Below, piece by piece: positions 1-11,804 of a stretch of 64,000 bases of DNA (position 1 is the stretch's first letter; every line of letters begins with the position of its first letter). Origin of the DNA: Arachis hypogaea. Its lineage: Eukaryota; Streptophyta; Magnoliopsida; Fabales; Fabaceae. The notes under the pieces are model-generated. The model saw only the letters and a list, made by a program, of their open reading frames with translations, did not search any database and was not told the origin of the DNA. The DNA is taken from contig NC_092045.1 of the NCBI RefSeq assembly GCF_003086295.3, positions 19,947,758 through 20,011,757 of the forward strand, in the 5' to 3' direction. A program made the translations under genes and the position numbers.

Positions 1-467
1 AGCTTGAGACTGAGTGGTTAAAGTCGTAATCCAAAGCAAAAAGAGTGTGCTTAAGAGCTCTGGACACCTCTAACTGGGGACTTTTGCAAAGCTGAGTCAC
101 AATCTGAAAAGGTTCACCCAGTCATGTGTCTGTGGCATTTATGTATCCGGTGGTAATACTGGAAAATAAAATGCTTAGGGCCACGACCAAGACTCATAAA
201 AGTAGTTGTGTTCAAGAATCAACATACTTAACTAGGAGAATCAATAACACTATCTGAACTCTGAGTTCCCATGGATGCCAATCATTCTAAACTTCAAAGG
301 ATAAAGTGAGATGCCAAAACTGTTCAGAAGCAAAAAGCTACAAGTCCCGCTCATCTAATTAGAACTAATATTCATTGATATTTTGGGATTTATAGTATAT
401 TCTCTTCTTTTTATCCTAATTGATTTTCAGTTGCTTGGGGACAAGCAACAATTTAAGTTTGGTGTTG
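1..467 (+). mobile_element. Element C, 3' end of internal region (truncated by window edge)
   Basis: Non-coding 3' region of a Ty3-gypsy element. The same text, at moderate divergence, precedes the 3' LTR of element D (34380-34829 and 42770-43219) and, on the minus strand, those of B and A. It ends in the block GGGGACAAGCAACA..AAGTTTGGTGTTG directly against the LTR start at 468. The rest of C lies left of the window, so its coding capacity cannot be judged. Confidence 0.8.
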
Positions 468-2049
468 TGATGAGCGGATAATTTATACGCTTTTTAGCAT
501 TGTTTTTAAGTAGTTTTTAGTAGGATCTAGCTACTTTTAGGGATGTTTTTATTAGTTTTTATGCAAAATTCAAATTTCTAGAATTTACTATGAATTTGTG
601 TGTTTTTCTGTGATTTTAGGTAATTTCTGGCTGAAATTGAGGGACCTGAGCAAAAATCTGATAGGAGGCTGACAAAGGACTGCTGATGCTGTTGGATTCT
701 GACCTCCCTGCACTTGAAATAGATTTTCTGGAGCTACAGAACTCCAAATGGTGCGCTCTCAACTGCATTGGATAGTAGACATCAGGGGATTTTCAGAAAT
801 ATATAATAGTTCACACTTTATTCGAGTCAAAATGACGCAAACTGGCGTTCAACGCCAGTTTCATGCTGCATTCTAGAGTAAAACGCCAGAAACACGTCAC
901 AAACCAAAGTTAAACGCCAAAAAGACGTTACAACTTGGCGTTTAACCCCAAGAGAAGCCTCTGCACGTGTAAAGCTCAAGCTCAGCCCAAGCACACACCA
1001 AAGTGGGCCTCGGAAGTGGATTTCTGCACTAAGACTTATTTCTGTAAACCCTAGTAACTAGTTTAGTATAAATATAACTTTTTACTATTGTATTGAGGGT
1101 CTTTTGACCATGTCTTGGTTATTCTGGTTCCCTCTCCGGGGCCAAAGCGAATGAACACCATTACGGTGGAGTTTCTACACAGCATAGATTAAGGTGTGGA
1201 GCCTTGTTGTACCTCGAGAATTAATGCAATTATTATCGTTCTTCTATTCAATTCAAGTTTATTCTTATTCTAAGATATTACTCGTACTTCAACCTGATGG
1301 ATGTGATGATCCATGACACTCATCATCATCCATCCTTATGAACGCATGCCTGACAACTACTTCCGTTCTACAAGCGAAAGCTAGAGTGAATATCTCTTGG
1401 ATTCCTTAATCAGAATCTTCGTGGTATAAGCTAGAATTCATTGGCAGCATTCTTGAGAATCTGGAAAGTCTAAACCTTGTTTGTGGTATTCCGAGTAGGA
1501 TTTAGGGATTGAATGACTGTGACGAGCTTCAAACTCGCGAGTGTTGGGCGTAGTGACAGACGCAAAAGAATCACTGGATTCTATTCCGACATGATCGAGA
1601 ACCGACAGATGATTAGCCGTGCTGTGACAGAGCATTTGGACCATTTTCACTGAGAAGATGGGAAGTAGCCATTGACAACAGTGACGCCCAACATACAGCT
1701 TGCCATAGAAAGGAGTAAGAATGATTGGATGAAAGCAGTAGGAAAGCAGAGATTCAAAAGGAACACAACATCTTCATGCACTTATCTGAAATTCCCACCA
1801 ATGAATTACATAAGTATCTCTATCTTTATTTTATGCTTTATTTATCTTTATATTCAAAAACCATTATAACCATTTGAATCCGCCTAACTGAGATTTACAA
1901 GATGACCATAGCTTGCTTCATACCGACAATCTCCGTGGGATCGACCCTTACTCACATAAGGTATTACTTGGACGACCCAGTGCACTTGCTGGTTAGTTGT
2001 GCGAAGTTTTGACAAAGTGTGATTCATGTTTGAGAGCTCCAAGTCTATT
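468..2049 (+). repeat. Element C 3' LTR, left part
   Basis: The LTR opens TGATGAGCGGATAATTTATA at 468. It is interrupted at 2055 by element B and resumes at 50365, giving about 1617 bp in all. It belongs to the same subfamily as B's LTRs: both share the early part with TAGTAGGATCTAGCTACTTT and palindromic GGCGTT..AACGCC motifs near 840-950. Positions 1070-1090 (TATAAATATAA) could be the TATA region. Whether this is a solo LTR or a 3' LTR is settled by the internal sequence to its left. Confidence 0.85.
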
Positions 2050-2054
2050 GGCGC

Positions 2055-3694
2055 TGGTGGACAAAATTGTGATCATCAATAATGGCTCCAAAGACTTGGT
2101 GCTCTCAAACGTGAATCACGCTTTATCACAACTCCGCACAACTAACCAGCAAGTGTATTGGGTCGTCCAAGTAATACCTTACATGAGTAAGGGTCGATCC
2201 CACAGAGATTGTTGGTATGAAGCAAGCTATGGTCATCTTGTAAATCTCAGTCAGGCGGATAACAATTTATTATGGGAAATATAAAGAGATACTTACGTGA
2301 ATAATAAAGGATAGAAATACTTATGTAAATTAATGGTGGGAATTTCAGATAAGCGTATGAAGATGCTTGTCCCTGTTGAATCTCTGCTTTCCTGCTGTTT
2401 TTATCCAATTTTATCACTCCCTTCTATGGCAAGCTGTATGTAGGGCATCATTGTTATCAATGGCTACATCCCATCCTTTCAGTGAAAATGGTCCAAATGC
2501 TCTGTCACAGCACGGCTAATCATATGTCGGTTCTCAATCAGGTTGGAGTAGAATCCAGTGATTCTTTTGCGTCTGTCACTAACGCCCAGCCTTCAGGAGT
2601 TTGAAGCTCATCACAGTCATTCAATCCCAGAATCCTACTCGGAATACCACAGACAATGTTAGACTTTTCGGATTCCCATGAATGCTGCCATCAATTCTAA
2701 CTTATACCACGAAGATTCTAATTAAGGAATCCAAGAGATATGCGCCCGGTCTAAGGTAGAACGGAAGTGGTTGTCAGTCACGCGCGTTAATAGGTGAGAA
2801 TGATGATGAGTGTCACGGATCTTCACATTTATCAAGTTGAAGTGCAACGAATATCTTAGAACAGGAATAAATCGAATTGGATAGAAAATAATAGTAATTG
2901 CATTGAAACTTGAGGTACAGCAGAGCTCCACACCCTTAATCTATGGTGTGTAGAAACTCTATCGTTGAAAATACATAAGTGAAAGGTTCAGGCATGGCCG
3001 AATGGCCAGCCCCCATGATCTGAGAACTAAACGTCCCAAGACTGAATAATACAATCCTCAGATGTCTAATACAATAGTAAACTATCCTATTTATACTAAA
3101 CTAGCTACTAGGGTTTACAGGAGTAAGTAATTGATGCATAAATCCACTTCCAGGGCCCACTTGGTGTATGTTTGGGCTGAGCTTGATCTATCCATGAGCT
3201 GAGGCTTCTTTTGGAGTTGAATGCCAAGTTGTAATGTGTTTTGGGCGTTCAACTCTGGTTCGTGACGTGTTTCTGGCGTTTGACTCCAGACAGCAACATG
3301 GAACTGGCGTTGAGCGCCAGTTTACGTCATCTAATCACGAATAAAGTATGGACTATTATATATTGCTGGAAAGCTCTGGATGTCTACTTTCCAACGCCAT
3401 TGAGAGCGCACCATTTTGAGTTCTGTAGCTCCAGAAAATCTATTTCGAGTTCAGAGAGGTCAGATTCCAACAGCATCACAATCCTTTGTCAGCCTCCTTA
3501 TCAGAGTTTTGCTCAGGTCCCTCAATTTCAGCCAGAAATTACCTGAAATCACAGAAAAACACAAAAACTCATAGTAAAGTCCAAAAATGTGAATTTAGCA
3601 TAAAAACTAATGAAAACATCCCTAAAAGTAACTAGATCATACTAAAAACTACTTAAAAACAATGCCAAAAAGCATATAAATTGTCCGCTCATCA
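2055..3694 (-). repeat. Element B 3' LTR (left copy)
   Basis: 1640 bp, running from TGGTGGACAAAATTG to ..CCGCTCATCA on the plus strand, i.e. TGATGAGCGG..CCACCA in the element's own direction. It pairs with 48724-50364. Dozens of scattered substitutions separate the two copies (for example CACGCTTTATC versus CACACTTTATC), which makes B older than A, D and the Sirevirus. Confidence 0.9.
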
Positions 3695-4801
3695 CAACAC
3701 CAAACTTAAATTGTTGCTTGTCCCCAAGAAACTGAAAATCAATTAGGATAAAAAGAAGAGAATATACTATAAATTCCAAAATATCAATGAATATTAATTC
3801 TAATTAGAAGAGCGGGACTTGTAGCTTTTTGCTTCTGAACAGTTTTGGCATCTCACTTTTTCCTTTGAAGTTCAGAATGATTGGCTTCTCTAGGAACTTA
3901 GAATTTCGAATAGTGTTATTGATTCTCCTAGTTAAGTATGTTGATTCTTGAACACAGCTACTTTTATGAGTCTTGGCCGTGGCCCTAAGCACTTTGTTTT
4001 CCAGTATTACCACCGGATACATAAATGCCACAGACACATGACTGGGTGAACCGTTTCAGATTGTGACTCAGCTTTGCTAGAGTCCCCAGTTACAGGTGTC
4101 CAGAGCTCTTAAGCACACTCTTTTTGCTTTGGATCACGACTTTGACCACTCAGTCTCAAGCTTTTCACTTGGACCTGCATGCCACAAGCACATGGTTAGG
4201 GACAGCTTGATTTAGTCGCTTAGGCCTGGATTTTATTTCCTTGAGCCCTCCTATCCATTGATGCTCAAAGCATTGGATCCTTTTTACCCTTGCCTTTTGG
4301 TTTTAAGGGCTATTGGCTTTTTCTGCTTGCTTTTTCTTTTTCTTTCTATTTTTTTCGCAAATTTTTTTTTCTGCAAGCTTTTGCTTTTTCACTGCTTTTT
4401 CTTGCTTCAAGAATCAAATTTATGATTTTTCAGATCATCAATAACATTTCTCTTTGTTCATAATTCTTTCAAGAGCCAACAATTTTAACATTCATAAACA
4501 ACAAGATAAAAAATATGCACTGTTTAAGCATTCATTCAGAAAACAAAAAGTATTGTCACCACATCAATATAATTAAATTAAATTCAAGGATAATTTTCCA
4601 AATTTATGTACTTCTTGTTCTTTTGAATTAAAAACATTTTTTATTTAAGAGAGGTGAAGGATTAATGGAATTATTCAGAACTTTAAGACATAGTTACTAA
4701 CTACTAATGATCATGAAGTAGAGACACGAAACATAGATGAACACATAACATAAAAACCGAAAAGCAGAAAAATAAGAACAAGGAATGAATCCACCTTTAG
4801 T
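3695..4801 (-). other. Element B 3' untranslated region
   Basis: Non-coding. It starts next to the LTR with the complement of AAGTTTGGTGTTG and GGGGACAAGCAAC. A long T-rich stretch (4310-4400) is followed by AT-rich DNA. The layout matches A (10879-11804) and D (33912-34829). No gene is seen; the short open frame at 3804-4037 is a shadow. Confidence 0.7.
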
Positions 4802-4984
4802 GGCGTCTTCTTCTTGAAGGACCAATGATGTCCTTAAGCTCTTCTATGTCCCTTCCTGCCTTTGTTGCTCCTCCCTCATTGCCCTTTGATCTTCTCTTAT
4901 TTCATGGAGAATGATGGAGTGCTCTTGATGTTCCACCCTTAATTGTTCCACATTGTAACTCAAATCTTCTAAGGAAGTGTTAAG

Positions 4985-5947
4985 TTATTCCCAATAGTTG
5001 TTGGGAGGAAACTGCATCCCTTGAGGCATCTCCGGGATTTCTTGGTGATGAGCTTCCTCATGCGTCCCTTGGGCTCCATGAGTGGGCTCTCTTGTTTGCT
5101 TCATCCTTTTCTTAGTGATGGGCTTGTCCTCCTCAATGAGGATGTCTCCTTCTATGATAACTTCAGCTGAGTAACATAGATGGCAAATAAGATGAGGAAA
5201 AGCTAGCCTTGCCAAAGTAGAGGACTTATCGGCTATTTTGTAGAATTCATGGGAGATGACTTCATGAACTTCTACTTCCTCTCCAATCATGATGCTATGA
5301 ATCATGATGGCCCGATCCACAGTAACTTCAGATCGGTTGTTAGTGGGGATGATGGAACGTTGAATGAACTCCAACCATCCTCTAGCCACAGGCTTGAGGT
5401 CCAGTCCTCTTAGTTGAACTGGCTTGCCTTTGGAGTCTCTTTTCCATTGAGCTCCTTCCACACATATGTCCAAAAGGACTTGGTCCAACCTTTGATTAAA
5501 GTTGACCCTTCTAGTGTAGGGGCGTACATCTCCTTGCATCATGTGCAAGTTGAATGCCAACCTCACATTTTCCGGACAAAAATCTAAGTATTTCCCCCAA
5601 ACCATTGTAAGATAGTTCTTTGGATTCGGGTTCATACTTTGATCATGGTTCCTAGTGATCCATGCATTGGCATAGAACTCTTGAACCATTAAAATCTCGA
5701 CTTGTTGAATGGGGTTGGTTAGAACTTCCCAACCTCTTCTTTGGATCTCATGTCGGATCTCCGGATACTCATTTTTCTTGAGCTTGAAAGGGACCTCAGG
5801 GATCACTTTCTTCTTGGCCACAACATCATAGAATTGGTCTTGATGGGCTTTGGAGATGAATCTTTCCATCTCCCATGACTTGGAGGTGGAAGCTTTTGTC
5901 TTCCCTTTTCCTTTTCTAGAGGATTCTCCGGGCTTGGGTGCCATCAA
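4985..5947 (-). CDS. Element B extra 3' ORF, plant retrotransposon protein of Athila type (truncated by a stop)
   Basis: 320 codons from an ATG at 5947. The N-terminus is basic and Ser/Lys-rich (GESSRKGKGKTKASTSK), which could act as a nuclear-localising or nucleic-acid-binding tail. A folded part follows with RRGWEVLTNP, VQEFYANAW and RGWLEFIQRSIIPT motifs. The last two motifs also occur in the 3' ORF of element A, and the family is that of the 'putative plant transposon protein' domain of Athila-like elements. A stop after FPPNNYWE ends it at 4985, but homologous codons continue in the same frame to about 4802 (QLRVEHQEHSI..), so the ancestral protein was longer. The function is unknown; the position matches the envelope position of Athila, but I see no signal peptide or membrane segment. 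Confidence 0.65.
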   Translation of the reverse strand: MMAPKPGESSRKGKGKTKASTSKSWEMERFISKAHQDQFYDVVAKKKVIPEVPFKLKKNEYPEIRHEIQRRGWEVLTNPIQQVEILMVQEFYANAWITRNHDQSMNPNPKNYLTMVWGKYLDFCPENVRLAFNLHMMQGDVRPYTRRVNFNQRLDQVLLDICVEGAQWKRDSKGKPVQLRGLDLKPVARGWLEFIQRSIIPTNNRSEVTVDRAIMIHSIMIGEEVEVHEVISHEFYKIADKSSTLARLAFPHLICHLCYSAEVIIEGDILIEEDKPITKKRMKQTREPTHGAQGTHEEAHHQEIPEMPQGMQFPPNNYWE

Positions 5948-6480
5948 TGGTTATGGAAAAATAAAAAGCTTATGCTTTTACCACACCAAACTTAAAAATT
6001 GCTCACCCTCGAGCAAGAGAAGAAAGAAGAGAAGGAGAAGAAGAAGAAAATATGGAGGAGAAGGGGAGGTGTAGGTTTCGGCCAAGGTATAGAAGAGGGG
6101 GTTGTGTTGTGTGAAAACGAAGTAGAATGGAGGGGTATATATAGGAAGGGGGGAGAGGGTAGGTTCGGCCATTTAGGGTGGGTTTGGGTGGGAAAGATTT
6201 TTGAATTTTGAAGGTAGGTGGGGTTTATGGGGAAGAGTGGAGGGATGTGAGTGGTGATGGGGGTAATTGGGAAGAGAGATTGAGGTGATTGGTGAAGGGT
6301 TTTAGGGAAGAGTGTTTATTGGAAAGAGAGAATGAATGTTGAGAAGAGGGGAGAATATGTTAGGTGGGGATCCTGTGGGGTCCACAGATCCTGAGATGAT
6401 CCTATGGGGTCCACAGATCCTGAGGTGTCAAGGAGTTACATCCCTGCACCAATTAGGCATGTAAAATGCCTTAGCATACC
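5948..6480 (-). other. Element B spacer upstream of the 3' ORF
   Basis: It holds the complement of CTCGAGGGTGAGCAATTTTTAAGTTTGGTGTG (about 5983-6010), which parallels the block next to the 3' LTR. A purine-rich tract (6014-6130) follows, and then a 29-bp tandem duplication centred on GGGGTCCACAGATCCTGAG (6368-6425). Element D carries a single copy of that unit. Confidence 0.6.
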
Positions 6481-6483
6481 ATT

Positions 6484-6726
6484 CTGGCGTTTAAACGCCG
6501 AAGTGATGCACGTTCTGGGCGTTCAACGCCCATGTGCAGCATGTTTCTGGCGTTGAACGCCAGTTCCATGCTTGTTACTGGCGTTCAGCGCCAGCTTTCC
6601 TCAGGGCACATTCCTGGCGTTCAAATGCCAGGATGTTGCTTGTTTCTGGCATTCAGCACCAGATCTATGCTCTGTTCTGGCGTTGAACGCCAGCCAGATG
6701 CACCTTACTGGCGTTTAAACGCCAGT
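6484..6726. repeat. Palindrome cluster, GGCGTT..AACGCC type, element B
   Basis: About eight copies of a 16-18-bp palindrome with spacers of about 15-20 bp. They range from perfect (CTGGCGTTTAAACGCCAG near 6709) to degenerate (CTGGCATTCAGCACCAG). Related clusters occur in A (13331-13620), in D after pol and inside its coding region, and in all LTRs of these families. Function unknown; each unit can fold into a short hairpin in RNA. Confidence 0.85.
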
Positions 6727-6936
6727 AAGTCCTTCCTCCAGGGTGTGATTTTTCCTCTGCTGTTTTTGATTCTATTTTTAATTTTAATATTTTTTTCGTG
6801 ACTCCTCATGATCATAACCTACTAAAACATAAAATAACAATAAAATAAAAAGAAAATTAGATAAATAAAAATTGGGTTGCCTCCCAACAAGCGCTCTTTT
6901 AATGTCACTAACTTGACAGTGGGCTCTCATGGAGCC

Positions 6937-7869
6937 TTAGAGAAGTTCAAAGCATGATGAAGGTTTCCCAACACCAAACTTAGAGTTTGAATGTGGGGTC
7001 TTCTCAACACCAAACTTAGAGTTTGGTTGTGGCCTCCCAACACCAAACTTAGAGTTTGATTGTGGGGGCTCTTTTGGACTCTGTACTGAGAGAAGCTCTG
7101 CATGCTTACTCTCTTTTGTTACAGAGGGATGGCCGTGTGCCTTAAACACAAGGTAGTCCCCATTCAATTGAAGGACTAATTCTCCTCTGTTAACATCTAT
7201 TACAGCACCTGCTGTGGCTAGGAAAGGTCTTCCAAGAATGATGCATTTATCCTCTTCCTTCCTAGTGTCTAGGATTATGAAATCAGCAGGGATGTAAAGG
7301 CCTTCAACCTTTACTAACATGTCCTCTACTAATCCATAAGCTTGTCTTACTGACTTGTCTGCCAATTGTAATGAGAATAAGGCAGGCTGTACCTCAATGA
7401 TCCCTAGTTTTTCCATTACAGAGAGTGGCATAAGATTTATGCCTGACCCCAGGTCACACAGAGCTTTTTCAAAGGTCATGGTGCCTATGGTACAGGGTAT
7501 TAAGAATTTCCCAGGATCTTGTTTCTTTTGAGGTAGAGTTTGCTGAACCCATGTATCTAGTTCACTAATGAGCAAGGGAGGTTCACCTTCCCAAGTCTCA
7601 TTACCAAACAACTTGGCATTCAGCTTTATGATAGCTCCTAGATATTGAGCAACTTGCTCTCCAGTCATAACTTCATCCTCTTCTGAGGAAGAATAGTCTT
7701 CAGAGCTCATGAATGGCAGAAGAAGATTTAGTGGAATCTCTATGGTCTCTATATGAGCTTTAGATTCCTTTAGGTCCTCAATAGGTAACTCCTTCTTGCT
7801 TGAGAGACGTCCCAGGAGGTCTTCCTCACTAGGATTTTCGTCCTTCTTCTCCCTTGTGCATTCGGCCAT
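6937..7869 (-). CDS. Element B aspartic protease ORF
   Basis: 310 codons from an in-frame ATG; the frame is open upstream to 7965, where a TAG separates it from gag. Residues around 110-240 form a retropepsin-like domain: the active site is CDLGSGINLMPLSVMEKLG, followed by LQLADKSVRQAYGLVEDMLVKV and CIILGRPFLATAGAVIDV. It would cleave the Gag polyprotein. The N-terminal part is acidic and low complexity. The C-terminus carries three repeats of SNSKFGV, each encoded by the DNA motif TCTAAGTTTGGTGTTG that also lies beside the 3' LTR. It ends at 6937 and no RT follows. Confidence 0.75.
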   Translation of the reverse strand: MAECTREKKDENPSEEDLLGRLSSKKELPIEDLKESKAHIETIEIPLNLLLPFMSSEDYSSSEEDEVMTGEQVAQYLGAIIKLNAKLFGNETWEGEPPLLISELDTWVQQTLPQKKQDPGKFLIPCTIGTMTFEKALCDLGSGINLMPLSVMEKLGIIEVQPALFSLQLADKSVRQAYGLVEDMLVKVEGLYIPADFIILDTRKEEDKCIILGRPFLATAGAVIDVNRGELVLQLNGDYLVFKAHGHPSVTKESKHAELLSVQSPKEPPQSNSKFGVGRPQPNSKFGVEKTPHSNSKFGVGKPSSCFELL

Positions 7870-7965
7870 ATTGATTACATCAATCGCCTTGCACTCTCCC
7901 TTTGGATTCTCTTCTGTATTGCTTGGGAGAATACTGGGAGGGGTTTCAGTGATTTTCTTACTCAG

Positions 7966-9239
7966 CTAGCTCACTTGTGCCTCCAAATTTCTAATAGAGG
8001 ATCTTGTTTCATTCCTGAAACTTAAAGTGGCCTTAGACAGATCAGAGACTATGTTTGATAAGTTAGAGGGGCTCTGTTCAAAATTCTCTGTCTGTTGCTG
8101 AGAAAATGGTGGAAAAGGCTTGTTATTACTTAGCCTGTTTCTTCCACCATTATTAAATCCTTGTTGAGGCTTTTGTTGATCCTTCCATGAGAAATTTGGA
8201 TGATTTTTCCATGATGAATTATAGGTGTTTCCATAAGGTTCACCCATGTAATTTACCTCTGCCATTGCAGGGTTCTCAAGATCATAAGCTTCTTCAGAAG
8301 CTGCCTCTTTAGTACTGTTGGATGCATTTTGCCATCCATTCAGACTTTGAGAGATCATGTTGACTTGCTGAGTCAACACTTTGTTCTGAGCCAATATGGC
8401 ATTCAGAGCATCAATTTCAAGAACTCCCTTCCTCTGAGGCGTCCCACTATTCACGAAATTCCTCTCAAAAGTGTACATGAATTGGTTATTTGCAACCATG
8501 TCAATAAGTTCTTGAGCTTCTGCAGGCATTTTCTTTAGGTGGATAGATCCACCTGCAGAATGGTCCACTGACATTTTGGAAAACTCAGATAGACTATAAT
8601 AGAATATATCTAATATGGTCCATTTTGAAAACATCTTTTCCAAGCTTCATAGAGGGACTCACCATCTTTTTGCTTGAAAGTCTGAACATCCACTCTAAGC
8701 TTGCTCAACTTTTGAGGAGGAAAGAATTTATCCAAGAAGGCCGTGACCAGCTTATCCCAGGAATCCAGGCTATCTTTAGGTTGTGAGTCCAACCATGTTC
8801 TAGCTCTGTCTCTTACAGCAAAAGGGAAAAGCATGAGCTTGTAGACTTCAGGATCTACTCCATTCGTCTTTACAGTCTCACAAATCTGCAAGAACTCAGT
8901 TAAAAACTGGTAAGGATCTTCAGATGGAAGTCCATGAAACTTATAGTTCTGTTGCATTAGAGCAACTAATTGAGGTTTCAGCTCAAAATTGTTTGCTCCA
9001 ATGGCCGGAATGGAGATGCTCCTTCCATCAAATTTGGAAGTTGGTTTAGTGAAATCACCAAGCATCCTCCTTGCATTATTGTTGTTGGGTTCGGCTGCCA
9101 TCTCCTTTTCTTGTTCGAAATTTTCAGAAAGGTTGTCTCTGGATTGTTGTAATTTAGCTTTTCTTAATTTCCTCTTCAGAGTCCTTTCAGGTTCAGGATC
9201 AGCTTCAACAAGAATGTGTTTTTCCTTGTTCCTGCTCAT
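7966..9239 (-). pseudogene. Element B gag, broken
   Basis: The start at 9239 (MSRNKEKHIL) is preferred; upstream codons come from A's inserted LTR and the leader. A Retrotrans_gag-type core is clear: LMLFPFAVRDRARTWLDSQP, DKFFPPQKLSKLRVDVQTFKQ, ESLYEAWKRC. Near 8640 a deletion of roughly 35-40 bases, judged against the gag of A and D (WERYRGMLKKCPSEMF), shifts the frame. Gag resumes as MFSKWTILDIFYYSLSEF and runs through SVDHSAGGSIH to EAQVS, where a TAG at 7966-7968 ends it. No zinc knuckle is seen. It would be the capsid protein if intact. Confidence 0.75.
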
Positions 9240-9355
9240 ATAGGGAAGAAGAGAACAAGAAAAGAAAGAAGAATCCTTTATGTCACAGTATAGAGATTCC
9301 TTTATGTTAGTAGAGAAAGAAAAGGAATAGGAGTGAAGAAGAATGAATAGGTAGG

Positions 9356-10878
9356 TGGTGCACGAAATCACAATCACACTTTTGCAATTCCGCACAACTA
9401 ACCAACAAGTGCACTGGGTCGTCCAAGTAATACCTTACGTGAGTAAGGGTCGATCCCACGGAAATTGTCGGCTTGAAGCAAGCTATGGTTATCTTGTAAC
9501 TCTTAGTCAGGATATCAATAATTCTCAGATTTAAGTGTAAAAAGTAAAAGAACATGAAATAAATACTTGTTTTGCAGTAATGGAGAACAGGTTGAGGTTT
9601 TGGAGATGCTATATCTTCTGAATCTCTACTTTCCTACTGTCTTCTTCTTCATGCACGCAATGCTCCTTCCATGGCAAGCTGTATGTAGGGTTTCACTATT
9701 GTCAATGGCTACCTCCCATCCTCTCAGTGAAAATGTTCAACGCGCTCTGTCACAGCACGGCTAATCATCTGTCGGTTCTCAATCAGGTTAGAATAGAATC
9801 CAGTGATTCTTTTGCGTCTGTCACTAACGCCCAGCCTTCAAGAGTTTGAAGCTCATCACAGTCATTCAATCCTTGAATCCTACTCAGAATACCACAGACA
9901 AGGTTTAGACCTTCCTGATTCTCTTGAATGCCGCCATCAGTTCTAGCTTATACCACGAAGATTCTGATTAAAGAATCCAAGAGATATCTACTCAATCTAA
10001 GGTAGAACAGAGGTGGTTGTCAGGCACACGTTCATAGGTGAGAATGATGATGAGTGTCACAGATCATCATATTCATCAAGTTTAGGAACAAGTGATATCT
10101 TAGAATAGAAGCAAGCGTGATTGAATGAAAATGCAGTAGTAATTGCATTAATCCATCAAGACATAGCAGAGCTCCTCACCCCCAACCATGAGGTTTAGAG
10201 ACTCATGCTGTAGAAGATACAATGAGAAATGTGTAAAGTGTCATCAGGTACAGATACAATATCAAAAGGTCCTATTAATAGTGAACTAGTGACCTAGGGT
10301 ATACAGAAATGAGTAAATGACGTAAAAATCCACTTCCGGGGTCCACTTGGCGTGTGCTTGGGCTGAGCATTGAAGCTTTCATGTGTAGAGACTTTTTCTG
10401 GAGTTAAACGCCAGCTTTTATGCCAGTTTGGGCGTTTAACTCCAATTTTTGTGCCAGTTCCGGCGTTAAACGCCGGGAATTCTGAAGCTGATTTGCAACG
10501 CCGGTTTGGGCCATCAAATCTCGAGCAAAGTATGGACTATTATACATTGCTGGAAAGCCCAGGATGTCTACTTTCCGACGCAATTAAGAGCGCGCCAATT
10601 GGGCTTCTGTAGCTTCAAAAAATCCACTTCGAGTGCAGGGAGGTCAGAATCCAACAGCATCTGCAGTCCTTTTCATCCTCTGAATCAGATTTTTGCTCAG
10701 GTCCCTCAATTTCAGCCAGAAAATACCTGAAATCACAGAAAAACACACAAACTCATAGTAAAGTCCAGAAAAGTGAATTTTAACTAAAAACTAATAAAAA
10801 TATAACAAAAAATAACTAAAATATACTAAAAACATACTAAAAATAATGCCAAAAAGCGTATAAATTATCCGCTCATCA
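9356..10878 (-). repeat. Element A 3' LTR (left copy)
   Basis: 1523 bp from TGGTGCACGAAATCACAATC to ..CCGCTCATCA. The inverted GGCGTTAAACGCC motifs are at 10400-10480. It pairs with 45768-47289. Confidence 0.9.
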
Positions 10879-11804
10879 CAACACCAAACTTAAATTATTG
10901 CTTTTCCCCAAGCAACTGAAAATCAGAATAGAATAAAAAGAAGAGAATATACTATAGACTCCAAAATATCAAAGAAACTTAGCTCCAATTAGATGAGTGG
11001 GACTAGTAGCTTTTTGCTTCTGAACAGTTTTGGCATCTCACTTTATCCTTTGAAGTTTAGAATGATTGGCATCTATAGGAACTCAGAACTCAGATAGTGT
11101 TATTGATTCTCCTAGTTAAGTATGATGATTCTTGAACATAGCTACTTTATGAGTCTTGGCTGTGGCCCAAAGCACTCTGTCTTCCAGTATTACCACCGGA
11201 TACATACATGCCACAGATACATGACTGGGTGAACCTTTTTAGATTGTGACTCAGCTTTGCTAGAGTCCCCAATCAGAGGTGTCCAGGGTTCTTAAGCACA
11301 CTCTTTTTGCCTTGGATCACAACTTTATATATTTTTCTTTTTCTCTTTTTTTTTTTGAATTCACTGCTTTTTCTTGCTTCAAGAATCAATTTGATGATTT
11401 TTCAGATCCTCAATAACATTTCTCCTTTTCCATCATTCTTTCAAGAGCCAACAATTTTAACATTCTTAAAACAATAAATTCAAAAGACATATGCACTGTT
11501 CAAGCATTCATTCAGAAAATAAAAAGTATTGTCACCACATCAAACTAATTCAACTAGTTTCAAAGATGAATTCGAAATCCTGTACTTCTTGTTCTTTTGT
11601 GATTAAAGCATTTTTCATTTAAGAGAGGTGATGGATTCATAGGACATTCATTGCTTTAAGACATGAACCTTAAATTTTATTAATCATGAATTAAGAACAA
11701 GGCTTAAAAATAGATATAAGGTAAGACTAATAGTAATAGAAAACAGAATTTTAAATTACTCTAAAATAGACTCTTAATGATAGAAATTATCACAGAGTTA
11801 GAAC
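10879..11804 (-). other. Element A 3' untranslated region
   Basis: Begins with the complement of AAGTTTGGTGTTG against the LTR. It contains the same conserved non-coding text as D at 33912-34829, such as GCATATGTCTTTTGAATTTAT in reverse. No gene is seen. Confidence 0.7.

Noticed and set aside
5999..6211. Lys/Glu/Arg-rich open frames on the plus strand of B's spacer
   Set aside because: Low-complexity purine tract in a non-coding spacer.
6484..6726. CRISPR array (regularly spaced palindromic repeats)
   Set aside because: Eukaryotic retrotransposon context, degenerate units, spacers not uniform and no cas genes. Same for 13331-13620 and 33217-33388.
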